64,000 nt of DNA from Piezodorus guildinii (GCA_023052935.1 JAJSOM010000026.1:62001-126000); one strand, 5' to 3'. Shown: positions 11,521-23,397, numbered from the stretch's first letter. Program-made: numbers and translations. The notes: generated from the sequence alone by a model not told the origin.

Positions 11521-11939
11521 ATTTTCTTGATGTATTAACTAATACAGTTCTAAATCCCAATAAATAAAAAAATGAAGCACCTTCAATTTTATAATTAAAC
11601 CCTGATCACTTATTACGATTGGTAGAAAACAGCTTAATATAAAATTTGTACGAATTTAATAAACAACTAAAGGATATAAGAGCAAAATATTTTTTAATAT
11701 CAATTTTTGGCTTTTGAAAATGAGAGCTGCAACATAGATGTATAATATACTGTTGGAAATTGAAAGGTTTTAGACAAAATATTATAATTATAATTGTAAA
11801 AGCTAATTGAGAGTGATGAAAAGTCGATAAAACTAACTGATTTTCGTTGATAATAATATACCTAATAGATTAATTAATAAAACGTATATTTTAATTGTAA
11901 CTTAATGCAATCTGTTCTTTAACAATTTCCATCTTTAAA

Positions 11940-12400
11940 TCTTACTCGCCGTTTTAGGCTACTTCAACACTTACTAGACAAACGGTCAAACCTTCCTCTT
12001 AACCACAAAATGCTCATCTACATGACTATTATAAGACCAATCTGGACTTACGGGAGTAGAGCTTTGGGGCTCTACTAAACCATCAAATCCTTCAATCCTT
12101 ACAATCCAAAATCCTTCGTATAATCCTCAAAGCTCCTTACTTTGTCACGAATAAACTTATCCATAAAGACCTTAATGTTCCCTATGTTACTGATTTGGCC
12201 CGGACCAGGTATCAATCCTTTCATGACAAACTCCATTCACACTCTAATCCATTAGTTTCAATCCTTGCATCCTCTTCAATTCATGATAATCCACGGAGGC
12301 GTCTGATAAGAAGATGGCCTCGAGACCTTCTTGTTCAGACTCACTACTAAAGAGTGCTGCCAATGGGCAGTTTCTCTTCATGTTTATAACTTTTTTTCAG
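11940..12400 (+). mobile_element. Jockey-type ORF2 C-terminal fragment (b), unit 1
   Basis: In translation the plus strand gives the end of a Jockey-clade reverse transcriptase: an NHKMLIYMTIIRPIWTYG stretch, an ELWGSTKPSN stretch (after one extra G), then KAPYFVTNKLIHKDL and RRRLIRRWPRDLL. This is the typical post-RT C-terminus of Jockey elements, in which the polymerase active site lies upstream and is absent. The fragment is followed by an A/T-rich tail. Frameshifts make it non-coding. Confidence 0.75.
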
Positions 12401-12544
12401 TCAAATTCATAACTTTTTTTAATCAAAATCATAATTTTTTTAGTCAATTTCATAATTTCTTGTACCCATTTTATACAGTTAATTTAATGAGGTTTTGCTA
12501 CCAAGAACTTAACATTTTGAATAAATCATCTTGTTGTTCATCCA

Positions 12545-12925
12545 TTTAACGTCATTTTATGTTACTGTGTTTAATCCGACGGTGCAGCGGAAGTCTTAAG
12601 TTTTGCCTGTCCAGGTTTACTTAAGATATGGATCTTTTACGAGTTCCAGTTTTTAAATCATTTAAGAGTCATCTGTGGTGCAGTGGCTAGCATAACATCC
12701 TTCTATGCACTAGATCGCGAGTCCAGAACTGGTAGATGGCCATTGGATACTTTTTTTATGTTTTCAACTAAATTCATAATTGTTTACATCTCTTTTAAAG
12801 GACGAAATAACCAAGGATTTTTTCTCCCTAAAAAGAAAAATAGGGCCATCTGCTGTTTTTGAATTTGCGACCTTAAGCATAGAAGGCTGTTATACTTCAC
12901 TACTTCACGGGTGACCCTTGATGCA
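12545..12925 (-). mobile_element. tRNA-derived SINE with nested SINE head, unit 1
   Basis: The minus-strand SINE runs from its head near 12925 to its tail near 12545. A plus-strand SINE head (TGGTGCAGTGGCTAGCATAAC, then a degenerate box B) is nested at about 12670-12750. Another plus-strand fragment with a clean box B (GGGTTCAGACCC) follows at about 12955-12990. Confidence 0.7.
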
Positions 12926-13508
12926 TTCAAAAAGGTGTTAAGGATTAATATGCCCAAGGTCACGGGTTCAGACCCAGCAAGAGGTCTTCGTTTTTTTTAA
13001 ATATTATAATATGACTATATTTGAATATTTTAAATATGACTGAAAAAAGCTATATTTCATGTATTTTATCATTATTCAGCATATTTACTTGTTGTATTTC
13101 ATACAGTTGCAAATTTCAATAAAAACATATTTAAAAAACAGAAACGATCGGTTAATTAGTCAAAATTAAAAGACCAGAAAAGCTACTTTACACCATGCAT
13201 TTTGCATCGTTTTACGATTTTCTCGAATACGGCTCCAACGATTTTGATTTAACTCTTTACATTAATGTGAAATTGAATAGACTTTAATTTAATGTCGGGT
13301 TTATTGTATTTGACATAATATGACAGGGTTTAAGTCATATATTTTTAAAATTTCTTCCTCTAAAGTAATTTTAATTTTATTGGTTAATAATAATGGATCT
13401 TTGCATCGATAACAACCGGACAAATATAAAATTTGAACCAATTTTATAACCAAATAAAGGAGAAAACAAAATTATATTGAGGATGTATAGTCGACTGTTG
13501 AAATTGTC

Positions 13509-13692
13509 GTAGGATGAAATGATCGGAATTCTGTCGTTCTTTTTGAACATTTTTATTTTGCCGACGTTTCGGCTCAAACTTGTGAGCCATCCTCAGGGCA
13601 TTACTGGGCCATGTCAAACATAAACCTATATAAAAGTCGACAGAATTAAAATATTCAAAATAATGGAGAATTATAGGGATTATTTCATCATA
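13509..13692. repeat. Fold-back element F3, unit 1
   Basis: The inverted counterpart of 5048, with changes (GCCATCCTCAGG, CTGGGCCATG) shared with unit 3. Confidence 0.75.
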
Positions 13693-15054
13693 CGAGAAAA
13701 CAAAATATTTTTCCTACAAACAGAAATAGTAATATATATGTTTAATATATCGTTGGGAGGCTAAATATTTCTGAAAAATTATTACCTAAGATACAATGTT
13801 GTAGGAGGCATTTTAGAGTGACGAAAAACGAATAAAATTAAGTGATTATTGTGGATATTAATTTATTATTTTCTTATGATATAATCGTGTTTAACAATTT
13901 TTTTCGTTAACCATTGTTGCAAAATTTTAATGTTTCTGTTCCATGGACTGCTTCCAATTTTATAAAGCCGGAGTTTTTAGTCTCAGATTTCTTAAAAATT
14001 ATATTTTGAAGAAAAATGAAAAAAACATGTTAGGCTGTTATTAAATTTTAAATTATCGTGTAATGGTTAAGTAACAGTTATTTATGATATTTTTGGAACA
14101 GTATTGACTTTTTCATAATTTCTAAGATTTTTCTCAGAGAGTTCGGCGCCATAAAGATAAACAAGAGTTATGACCTACAATAATCCGTTTACCTGAGACA
14201 GAGAATTCAGGTACCAACTTTAAAGGATTTGCTAGGTTTGGGTCGCTAATAAAATTTTATTGCTTCAAGCGGGTCAACTTAACATTCTATTTCTGTCTTC
14301 CTAACTAAGATCCAGAATGTCTTGTAGCCAATATTTTGCTATTAACATAACATTTCGTTAAATAGTTCAAATTTTCCGCAAAAATTTCTAGATATCACTT
14401 CAGTACACATTAATTTCAAAATAAAATCTTTTATTGGCAATACCTTATCTCAGTAACTATTAAGACTTCATATAACTGTTATTTTACAAGTTAAATCCAC
14501 TTTAAATTAGTTTTTTATACTTATCTTAGCTGGAAAAGTAGTTTCTGTGATATTAACAAAATAAACATAAACTTTATTGATTAATTTTTCTTTTTTCTAT
14601 AAACAAAATGTATTATTGGTATTACTTAATCTTGGCAACTATTAAAAGTTAACTATTAAGAGAAAGGCTCCGGTGCAGTACAATCCGCGCTCCATGCTGA
14701 TTAGACAACATCCACGACGCGATGACATTGTTGGAGACTGGTGCGTTAGCTTTTAAATTTATTTTAACAGTCTAGATAAGTGAAATTCGTGTTTTGTCGG
14801 ATCCAGATTTTTTTTTTATTTACTAATAATAAGATTGGCGATTTAGTAAAAAATCTGAATGGTTTGCACTGATATAATATTATAATGAGAATCCTTTTTG
14901 AGGAGGCTGCATATATTTATATACACATATAAACACTATTTTATGATCAATATTTAATTACTATCAGCATCAATAAAAAATATTCCTACTGATTTCCTTC
15001 AACTCGTTGATTTTCCAAAATTTTTACCTGGGAAATTGTCTGATAGCGGGATGA
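13693..15054. other. Non-coding stretch, unit 1
   Basis: A/T-rich sequence with no usable frame, preserved in all units (3690-5047, 31145-32519, 50332-51699). Units 1 and 3 share a deletion of about 28 bases near 14400 (51030 in unit 3) relative to the left arm and unit 2. A G+C-richer patch at about 14640-14750 is well kept, but I cannot assign it. Confidence 0.6.
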
Positions 15055-15216
15055 ATTCCCATTGGCCCAAACTAACCCTCCCCCCCTCTTCAACCCCCCC
15101 TCACTTCCCTTGGTTTTAGGTACAAAGAAGTACAGATACCTCCTTAGACTCACTCTTCTCAGGATAGTCTTCGCTCCAGAATAGTCTTCTCAGGACAGCT
15201 CTACAGAGGAAGAAAG
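15055..15216 (+). promoter_or_regulatory. Candidate 5' non-coding exon or promoter of the unknown gene (unit 1)
   Basis: Exon 1 of the gene starts just after a splice acceptor, so an upstream exon is expected. This is one of the few G+C-richer stretches in the 5' half of the unit. It has two C-runs and a tandem pair of TTCTCAGGA-containing repeats, and ends in AGAAAG followed by GTAAGC (15217), a good donor. Equivalent blocks lie near 3510-3690 (minus strand), 32520-32681 and 51700-51849. This is inference from position and composition only. Confidence 0.25.
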
Positions 15217-15389
15217 GTAAGCTTGCCATATTTAGTGTTTAATTTATGTTAGATTCTAGTATCATAGCCTTTTATTGTGTATATGTATATATACACATAT
15301 ATAGGGAGAATGTGGGCATACTTTACTATTTTTCGTTGATAATAGTTATCTATATTTAATTATTATATAGAAATCATTGAATATTATAG

Positions 15390-15581
15390 TTGTTGAACAT
15401 GAATATGTTTAACTGTTGCACGGCTCCTCCAAATAATATAAGCTATTCATTCTTCTTGGCCTCTTTCCCATTTTTAAAATTCGCAATGAGGATTTCTTTG
15501 TCCTGCAATGAGTTCTGGGCTTCCATGTTTGAAGCGTACCTCGGAAGAAGCGCTAGGGAAAACTTAAGAGCAGTTATTTAA
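15390..15581 (+). other. Short conserved ORF of unknown meaning, unit 1
   Basis: A 63-codon frame present in all four units: 3143-3334 on the minus strand, 15390-15581, 32854-33045 and 52024-52215. It lies within repeat-like sequence. Units 1 and 3 share one version (start MNMFNCCTAPPNN, end AYLGR) and the left arm and unit 2 another (MNIFNCCTAPLNN, AYLRR). No protein family is recognised. It is more useful as a marker of unit ancestry than as a gene. Confidence 0.2.
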
Positions 15582-16040
15582 TTTTCAAGTAATAGGATCA
15601 AACCCGGCTATAAGAAATTTAAGAATTTTGATTAGAAAATGTAAAAACAAACTTTGCATAATTTTTGGAGTGAGGTTTTTATTTAAATCTTATTCTTAGT
15701 ATTTTTAATTTTTTTTTTAGAATCAATAATTAATATTTAAATTTAAATATTCTTTTAATGATATTTAATCTAAAATTCAGATAAAAGTCGATAGTAATTT
15801 ATTAGATAAAATTGTTATCTACAAATCCGAAGCCCTTTCTCTCATTTTCACTGTATATACATACATATACAGGGGGAGAGTATGGTAGTGGAGTGTGAAC
15901 ATGCTTTACTGTTTTACTTAGATAGTGGCCATCTAGTTATAAATATATCTATTTTACCAAAATAGTTAAATATTATCATTATTATAAATTTTAAAAACTT
16001 GTAGGATCATCCTTTTAGTAGTACTTTTTATGTATTTTAT

Positions 16041-16314
16041 AGGTGATCAGGAGACAGTTGTTTTTTTTTTAATATTTTAATTTTGCCGTCGTTTCGGTTC
16101 ATGCTTTTGAGCAATCATCAGGGCATTACTGAGCCATGCCCAAGCATAAACTCTCAGTTTATAATAAAGGATAAACATTTATAAAAAGCATTAACTCAGT
16201 TTATGCTTGGACATGGCTCAGTAATGCCCTGATGATGGCTCACAAGCTTAAGCCGAAACGACGGCAAAATTAAAATATTTAAAAAAAGACTGACTCCTAA
16301 TTATTCCACCTATA
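16041..16314. repeat. Fold-back element F2, unit 1 (complete)
   Basis: Complete inverted arms, ending in AGGTGATCAGGAGACAG on the left and a related complement on the right, with the TTTATAATAAAGGATAAAC centre. Confidence 0.78.
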
Positions 16315-16535
16315 ATAGTTTCTACAGTTGACTATACATCATTAATATAATTTTATATATTTTTCATTCCTAATCAGCCTACTTGTACCGATGTTCATAG
16401 ATAAGACAGTATTATATTTATATTATTTCGGTTCGTTAATGACTTAAAAAAAAATAAAAATTTATGGTGGACTGAACAATGGACATTGTTACTTTAATGG
16501 CGAAGACCATGACGTTCCCAAAATCCTCACTTAAA

Positions 16536-16970
16536 GCCGCGCTACACGGTGAGAAAACAGGTTGGTGTAGGTGAGGTGAGATTTGGTGATAGTAAACCAT
16601 CGTACACTCTCACAAACTTTTAATGTATTATAATAGGTATTGAATTACTGAATTTTCTATATTTCTTCTCATTTATTTTTTTTATAAACAATGTTTAATT
16701 TCTTACAATAGAGTTTCTACATTAAAAAAAAAAAAGTTTTAATATGATGTGAAAGTTATACTTGTCTGTTTTGCTTTAACTTAATCATATAGTTTTAATT
16801 ATAATATTTAATGAAATTAAAGGATTTTTTATTAAGTAATATTTCAAATTATCTATATTAATTTTCAAAAAATAAGCTCTCGCCCTCTCCCGCTACTATC
16901 GTGAACTTTCTCGAGACCTCGCTATCACGATATTTTACCTCCTCTACACCTACCTCCATCTAGCACTGCC
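16536..16970 (+). mobile_element. MITE-like element M1, unit 1
   Basis: Left end GCTACACGGTGAGAAAACAGG and a decayed right end (CTCCTCTACACCTACCTCC). It is related to M2 and directly upstream of it. No coding capacity. Confidence 0.6.
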
Positions 16971-17031
16971 TTTATCTACTGCCTCTATCTTACAAGACGT
17001 TCTGACGTAGCTATCACCGTTCAACAATGGT

Positions 17032-17534
17032 GGCCACGCTACACGGTGAGAATACAGGTGGGTGTAGATGAGGTGAGATTTGGTGAGAGTGAATTATCAT
17101 ACTTTCAACACATTATAATTAATATTCAGTTACCGAAATTTTCTGTATTACATCATCGTTTATTTATTTTTTATTAATTATAAATAATGTTTAATTTCTT
17201 AAAATCTAGTTTATACATTTAAAAAAACACGTTTTCATGATGTGGATATTACACTTGTATTGTTTTAAAACTGTGTATTCTATACAAAAAAGATTGAAGT
17301 AAAAAAAAAAAAAAAAAATTAAACTTGTTTGTTTTGATATGACTTTAACATTTAGTTTTTTTAAAGTAATATTATAGGATTTTAAAAAAATTAATATTTG
17401 ATGTCACTATCCAATTTTTTTTTTAATAAGCCTTCCCTCCTCTCCCGCTACTTTCGTCTACTCTCACAAGACCTCGCTATCATGATATTTGACATCACCT
17501 ACACATACCTGTTTTCTCACCGTGTAGCGCTGCC
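17032..17534 (+). mobile_element. MITE-like element M2, unit 1
   Basis: About 500 bp with inverted ends: GCTACACGGTGAGAATACAGG at 17038 onward, and the complement (CCTGTTTTCTCACCGTGTAGC) at the right end. The interior is A/T-rich with poly-A and poly-T runs. No target duplication could be fixed and the superfamily is unknown. Confidence 0.68.
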
Positions 17535-17762
17535 TTGACAGAGTAAAGACACTTGATAGGTGTTGACTCCTTGAATACTCTATCAAAGAACAATATTGCG
17601 TTTATTTCAAAATTATTCGATCATTGAAAACACATTAGCTATTTTGGACCAATCTTAAGTCTTCTGCTTACACATAATATTTTATTATTGATTTATTTAT
17701 TATTTAATTTTTCTCCTGTTTTTGTGATATAATAATTTAATTATGATGTCTATATATATCGT

Positions 17763-17993
17763 AGGTAGAAATAATCGAGAGTCAGTCGTTTCTAATATTT
17801 AAATTTTTCCGACGTTTCGGCTCAAACTTGTGAGCCATCATCAGGGCATTACTGAGCCATGTCAAGCATAAACTCCGCAGTCTAGACTTGACATGGCTCA
17901 GTAATGCACTGATGATGGCTCACAAGTTTGAGCCGAAACGTCGGCAAAATTAAAATATTAAAAAAAAAACTGACTCCCGATTATTTCTACCAA
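17763..17993. repeat. Fold-back element F1, unit 1
   Basis: The unit 1 member of the F1 locus, about 185 bases upstream of exon 1 and next to the (GA)n/(TA)n tract. It has the same inverted arms as at 1149. Confidence 0.8.
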
Positions 17994-18021
17994 CAATAAT
18001 TTCTTCAGTCGACTGTACATT

Positions 18022-18028
18022 CTCTCTC

Positions 18029-18110
<82 letters not shown>
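18022..18110. repeat. (CT)n and (TA)n microsatellites, unit 1
   Basis: CT and TA tracts about 70 bases before the exon 1 start. A 72-codon frame across them encodes only Ile-Tyr and Arg-Glu repeats and is not a gene. Confidence 0.9.
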
Positions 18111-18116
<6 letters not shown>

Positions 18117-18177
18117 GTCAGATAAAAAATGTTTTCTGATTATTAATAAATTTTTAATTATTTCCAGATAATTCAAA

Positions 18178-21100
18178 ATGTCGTTAGAGTATGAAAGGGC
18201 TGTGGTGGAATTGTCTGCATTTGTAGGAAGAGTTTTTTATGACCGATTTAAGTCGTTACCAGAAAGCCGACGAAGAGCTATACAAGAATTGAGGAAAATA
18301 GAAGAATATTACACTCTCAAATTATCACTAAATATACCACTGTCATTTAGTGAAGCTCTTTTGAAGATGGAAGGTGAATTGACGGTGAGTTGAAACTTTA
18401 TTAATATTAATTTTTTTTCATACAAATCCTATTTTACATCGTTCGTTCCACAAAGGCGTGCTACAAGATGATAGTGACAAATTCACTATCATGATTCTAC
18501 TATCAACAATTTTTTTAAGAAATAGACCGCCTTCTGTTTTTGACAGCGTTTTCGATTTAATCGGACATGCTAACTAATAACTATCGTTTTTCAAAACTTA
18601 ACGTGTTTCTAGATTCAAAAGGCGTGTAATGCCAATATTTGTATGATGTAACTTTGCAATAATGTTGTTTTGTTTTTTTTAAACAATAATTGAAAATTTA
18701 ATGATAATAAAATATGTTATTTTTTGACGTTATAAAATACGGTGCACACAACACACGATTTTCACTTACGTCCATTATTCACATAAAATTAAGAATTTTT
18801 AAACACTTATAGATGAAATAGATAAAATCACTTAATCAGTGAGTTTCGATTGAAACATGTGTTTTATTAAATAATCGACTATATTGATATTTACTACATT
18901 CAGTTAGTTTTGTCGGCTTTTCATCCCTCATCATCAACTTTTACTACATCAATTTTGTGTATAAGATAATTAACATATTATCTTGTTAATATTGATAATA
19001 CATGGGCACGTATGTAATTTACACAAATATGTAACTTAAACAGAAATAGTAAAAATATATATATATTTTTTTAACTTTTTGAACCGAATTTCACTGTTAA
19101 AAATGTAATGTAGAGTTATGAAAAATGAATAAAACTAAGTGATTGTTTCAGATAATAATTTCTAAAGTTAAATTGTTTGGTCTGAAACACATGTTCCAAT
19201 TTAATTCTCTAACTTTTTTAAATTTCAAATTGATAGTTTAAGTTAGAGATTAAAGTTAAATTAGAGGTTAAATTCTTAATTTGAGTTTAACAACTGTGAT
19301 AAGTGAAGTAGCTGTTTATTAATGTAGCACTATTTATTAATCATTTTTAAAAAGATAATTTTTAAATCGCTAATTACTTATGGACATTAAATATGTATAC
19401 ATAATTTATTTTATATTCAATGTCTTGATTTAATTAATCAAATTATTTTCACTTTATTCCGTTCATTCTTATATTTATCCATTCATAAATAATAATCATT
19501 TTTCATACTGATATTGTTTTTTAATTCATTACATTCAGTTACATATATATGAAATATATAGTAAGAAAATGTATTGTGATCATGAAAATTTTGCAATTCG
19601 AGTTTAAGCCAAAAATACACAAGAGTCAAAATGAACAAGCCCTAAAAAAAGTCTGAGTTTGTGTGGTTAGTCAAGCTCAAAAATTATAAGTTGTATGGAT
19701 TTAATATTTTTGAGGACCATATGCCTGGGATGTTGCAGGAACTTTTTCAACTAAATCGACAAACCAGAAGAGCCACTTTATATCATGCATTTTACACCTA
19801 ACATTTAACTTTTAAATCAACAGTTCTTAAATTCATTTAATATTTATGTTCAGTGTTTATTTTTCATCCTTATGTCTTATTTTATTTAACTAAATTGTTT
19901 TTTATTCAATTCCATTCATATTTACATTTTATTCCTTCATAAATGTTGTTTATTTTTCATTCTTATGTCTTGTTTCATATTATGTTGTTTTGTTTTTTTA
20001 ATCGAGTCATTTTAATTTCAAATTAATAGAACATTTAGTGCTAAGGTTCAAGAACATATCTTTGAATGTTACATAGTGGGATCTGTTAAAAATTACTCCT
20101 TTATACAAAATTACCCTTTGTTACAGTAATAGAATTTTGTATTATTTTATTTATAGTTTAATTAACTTTCGATTGAAATTAACTCATTCTACAATAACTG
20201 GCAATAATGGTAAAACATCAACAATGGCATCTAAAATTATCTAAAGCTGCATCTATGGGCAAATTTGTATCTATTTTTCACTTTGAAATAACAAACAAAT
20301 AAACTGAACCAATTTTAAGCTATATTTTTTTTTAAAGTGCACTTTTTGTCAAGATGAACTTCCAATGCCAAAGCGATTAATTCTAAATCGGGGTCACCTG
20401 TAGCATATTGGCTAATGTAACAGCCTTCCATGCCCATAGTTTTATTTTATTAAATTGTTTGATTGTCTGAGGGTTCAGTAATAAATTAATATTGATTTCC
20501 AAAAGTTGCTATATCAACTTTAAATTTTTTTAAAGACATCCTAAAATTCTGTCATTTATTTATTTTTAGACCAATTTACTTGATCAAGGTTTTATTAAAA
20601 TCTAAAGTTGATTTTTTGCTGTGGTAATAACTTAATTTTCTAAATGATTACAATTTCCTCATGCCTTTTTAACAACTATGGTGCAGTGACTAGCATAACA
20701 GCCAAGGTCAAGGGTTCAAACCCGCAGGTGGCCACAAAATTTTTTAATAGGGGTAAAAAATCCTTAGTTATACCGTCCTTTGGATGAGACGTAAGAAGGT
20801 GGTCCTGAGCCTTTGTTATCATATACTCCTCAAAGATCCCTATCCTAATCAAACCTAGATAGGCAAAATTTAGGACTCTGTAGCACCTTCCGGTTAGCCT
20901 CTGTAGCATTAAGGATCGTTAAATAAATAAACAACAAAAAACTCTAAATTGGTGAAACAGTGCTTTTTAGACATAAATGAGACCACATTCAAATTGCGCC
21001 TGTGCGAAGCAGAGGTTTTCTTACTATACAAGTATTCTTTAAGAATGTTCTTAATTTAATTAGTAAATAATTTTCTTAAAATCTCTAAATTAATTTATTT

Positions 21101-21339
21101 TTTCTTGTTTTTTTTTTTTTTTTCAGGAAGGAAATACAGATCAAAATAAAGAATTTATTCTGAGACAGGAATATGGAAGAGTATTTCAAGAATATATAAA
21201 GACTCAGTGGATAGGTGCAAGACCTCGGCTTGTTATTAGACTAGCTGAAACCATCTCTTTTTACACCGATTCAACTATTGCTGATCTTGTAAAATTGATG
21301 TTATTAAGTCCTGTCCGAAAAAAAAAAAAAAAGGAATAA
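18178..21339 (+). CDS. Two-exon gene of unknown function, unit 1 copy (intact)
   Basis: Coding exon 1 is 18178-18384 (69 codons) and coding exon 2 is 21127-21339 (70 codons plus stop), separated by a 2742-bp intron with a GTGAGT donor and a T-rich tract plus CAG acceptor. Both junctions are phase 0, giving 139 residues. Exon 1 is charged and probably helical. Exon 2 holds a block with RQEYGRVFQEY near residues 83-93, a WIGARPRL stretch near 97-104, and a hydrophobic helix-like ADLVKLML near 121-128, ending in a lysine run encoded by 15 consecutive A bases. There is no signal peptide or membrane segment. The ATG was chosen because the frame opens there just after an AG acceptor (18166-18167), which suggests a further upstream non-coding exon. 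Conserved frame across units supports a real gene. I do not recognise the family; a nuclear or cytoplasmic protein is only a guess. Confidence 0.62.
19540..19805 (+). repeat. Dispersed repeat R, divergent copy in the intron
   Basis: Begins TATATATGAAATATATAGTA and ends with CACTTTATATCATGCATTTT, matching the ends of the copies at 26125 and 45046. Equivalent copies lie at about 36590-36845 and 56020-56280. Confidence 0.5.
20675..20940 (+). mobile_element. tRNA-derived SINE in the gene intron, unit 1
   Basis: Box A (TGGTGCAGTGACTAGCA) and box B (GGGTTCAAACCC) are spaced as in a tRNA promoter. A body with ACCGTCCTTTGGATGAGACG follows, of a kind common in arthropod SINEs, and the 3' end has GTTAAATAAATAAACAAC. 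The cloverleaf is not retained, so this is not a tRNA gene. Confidence 0.8.
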
Positions 21340-21425
21340 GTTATTTTATATTGTTATCACTAAATTTATTTGTTGTATAATATTTTTATATATTTTTTTA
21401 CTTGTGTTATAATTCATGGTTTCAA

Positions 21426-21431
21426 AATAAA
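21426..21431 (+). terminator. Polyadenylation signal of the unit 1 gene
   Basis: An AATAAA hexamer lies about 87 bases after the stop codon, followed by a T-rich stretch. The same hexamer sits at the matching place after the unit 2 gene and after both unit 3 terminal exons. Confidence 0.5.
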
Positions 21432-21952
21432 TTTTGTACTTATTTTTAATCCAGTTTTCTTATTTTATTTCTTCCTTTCAATTAGTTATAATTGTTGATT
21501 TTTACATTTATAAAAGTTTTAAGTAGTCCTAAGGTTCAGTTATAAATTATTATTTTATGAGAGAAAGAGGAGACCGGCTTTGACCCCATCTCTATTCCCT
21601 GGCTGAGAAGTGATCTCTGGTAGGGATAACTTACAAAGTGATAATTGATCAGTTATTGAGCGAGATGAAAGATTATTAAATTGCTAAAATGACTATTAAA
21701 ATATAGGAGTTGTTAATAGAAGGGTTGTGTGTATTTTTTAATGCAACATTATAAAAAAATTTGTTGTCTAAGAACTTGAAAAATAATGTCAGGGGCGGAT
21801 AACCCTTATCACTTAGGGTATATTTTTTAAATTTATAATGTTTCACATTATTTCATACTGCATTATATAATTGTTGGGAAGAGGGACGACTGACGCGTTT
21901 GCTCGCAGCCTCAACCCGTTCGTTATTATGAGTCGCCGAATTATTCTGTCGA

Positions 21953-23397
21953 TATCACATTGGTAGCAACTGACCCTAAAACATTACAGCTAATGATAAA
22001 TGATATGGAAAAATATTGCCAAATGTGGAATTTAGAGATCAATTTAAATAAGTCTAAAATATTAATTTTCAGAAATGGAGGAGGTAAACGTGGGCGAAAT
22101 GAAAAATGGTTTTTCAATAACCAAGCAATAGAGGTAGTAAATGAATATAAATACCTGGGTATTATCCTTACACCCACACTATCCTTAAAAAAACAGCTAC
22201 AGCAGACGTTATCAAAAGCAAAAATGGCATTCAACTCCATATGGAAAAATTTCCTATTTAACAACAGTATACCCTATAAATCAAAACTTGAAGTATTTAA
22301 TGCCGTTTTTAAATCATTCATAGGATATGGAGCTCAGGCATGGGGAAGTAAGGAATATATAGAAACGGAAAAACTTTTATATTATTTTATTAAAAAATTA
22401 TTTAGCCTCCCACAAGCCACACCGTCATACCTGCTGCACATCGAAACAAAAATAGTCCCAATGTTCGTGGAAACTTTAAAAATTCAAAACAACTACATTT
22501 TAAAAGTTAAAAATCTACCAAATAATAGACTGCCACATTTCATAAATGAGGAAGTCATCAAACAAAATATTTTCTGGATTAAAGATGTAAGAGAACTGAC
22601 CGAAAAAAATAATATTTCAATAGACATTCAACCTGAAAACAAATATAACTGGGCTCTAATCTTACAGCAATTTAGACAATCACTGACAGCTATTTATAGA
22701 TCAAAATTTTTACAAAGGGCTATAGTCTCAGAGAAAATGTTTGTATATAAAAACTTAGATCATGATAATGGGACACAATATTTGTTTGATACCAAATTAA
22801 GTTTTAATGGGGCGAAATGGATATTTAAAGTTAGATGTGAATTGGTATACCTCAACTATAATAGATTTTGGTCAAATAACAATGTGATGTGTTCGCTTTG
22901 TAATAGAAAAGAAGTAGAAAATACCTTTCATTTCCTCGCCACATGTCCCATTTTATCTGAAATTAGAATAAGCTGTTTCGGAAAGAATTATTTAAACACC
23001 GATGAAGTAATAAACTATCTTAATGGACAGAACTGGATGGCTGTGTATAAATATTGTAAAATAGCATGGCCCTACAGATATAAACTTATAAAAGAGTTTA
23101 ACTATATTTAACAATTGTAATATATTTATATATGTAATTGTTTATTATTATTGTTATTGTTTTGTTGTTTTGAGCCTGATAATGATATAGTTGAATCAGT
23201 GAGTGAGATTATTTTAGTGTTATTGTGTAGTGTATCATATATGAATATAGTTACTGTTATATAAATTATAAAATTAAACAGGTCGGCTCCGGACTAGACG
23301 GTCTAAAAGACCATAGTTCTATTAATATTTTTTTACATGTTATATTTTTGTTGTAATATGCTGAAAAAAAAAATAAAAAAACAGTTATCTATCTATC
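21953..23397 (+). mobile_element. 5'-truncated non-LTR retrotransposon with 11-bp target duplication, unit 1
   Basis: One open frame of about 383 codons (from 21960 to 23111) covers the region after the polymerase active site through the C-terminus. The bases just before it read Asp-Ile-Thr-Leu-Val-Ala-Thr, so truncation falls at the second Asp of the YADD motif. A thumb-like YKYLGI segment follows, and a zinc-finger-like C-X2-C-X9-H-X4-C lies at residues 311-329 near the end. A 290-bp 3' UTR ends in an (ATCT)n tail. TATTCTGTCGA flanks the element at 21942-21952 and 23398-23408. No catalytic core remains, so it is dead despite the long frame. I-superfamily or related clade is a guess. Confidence 0.87.

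Larger units (their letters stand above)
18385..21126 (+). other. Intron of the unknown gene, unit 1
   Basis: Bounded by GTGAGT and TTTTTCAG. It contains repeat R (19540), a SINE head fragment near 20400, the SINE at 20675, and a T-rich acceptor tract. No other gene is seen. Counterparts are 35429-38177 and 54874-57112. Confidence 0.6.

Noticed and set aside
17958..18176. A 72-codon frame with Ile-Tyr and Arg-Glu repeats
   Set aside because: It only translates the (TA)n and (GA)n microsatellites.
1..19100. The palindrome as a pure assembly artefact
   Set aside because: The arms differ by large indels and substitutions, and the distal left arm resembles other units rather than unit 1. An artefact would give identical arms. 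Read-level proof is still lacking.
20675..20760. A possible tRNA gene
   Set aside because: Boxes A and B are there but the arms do not form a cloverleaf, and the sequence continues into a SINE body.
18178..21339. Assignment of the amplified gene to a replication, kinetochore or meiotic protein family
   Set aside because: No diagnostic motif could be matched with confidence; naming it would be a guess.
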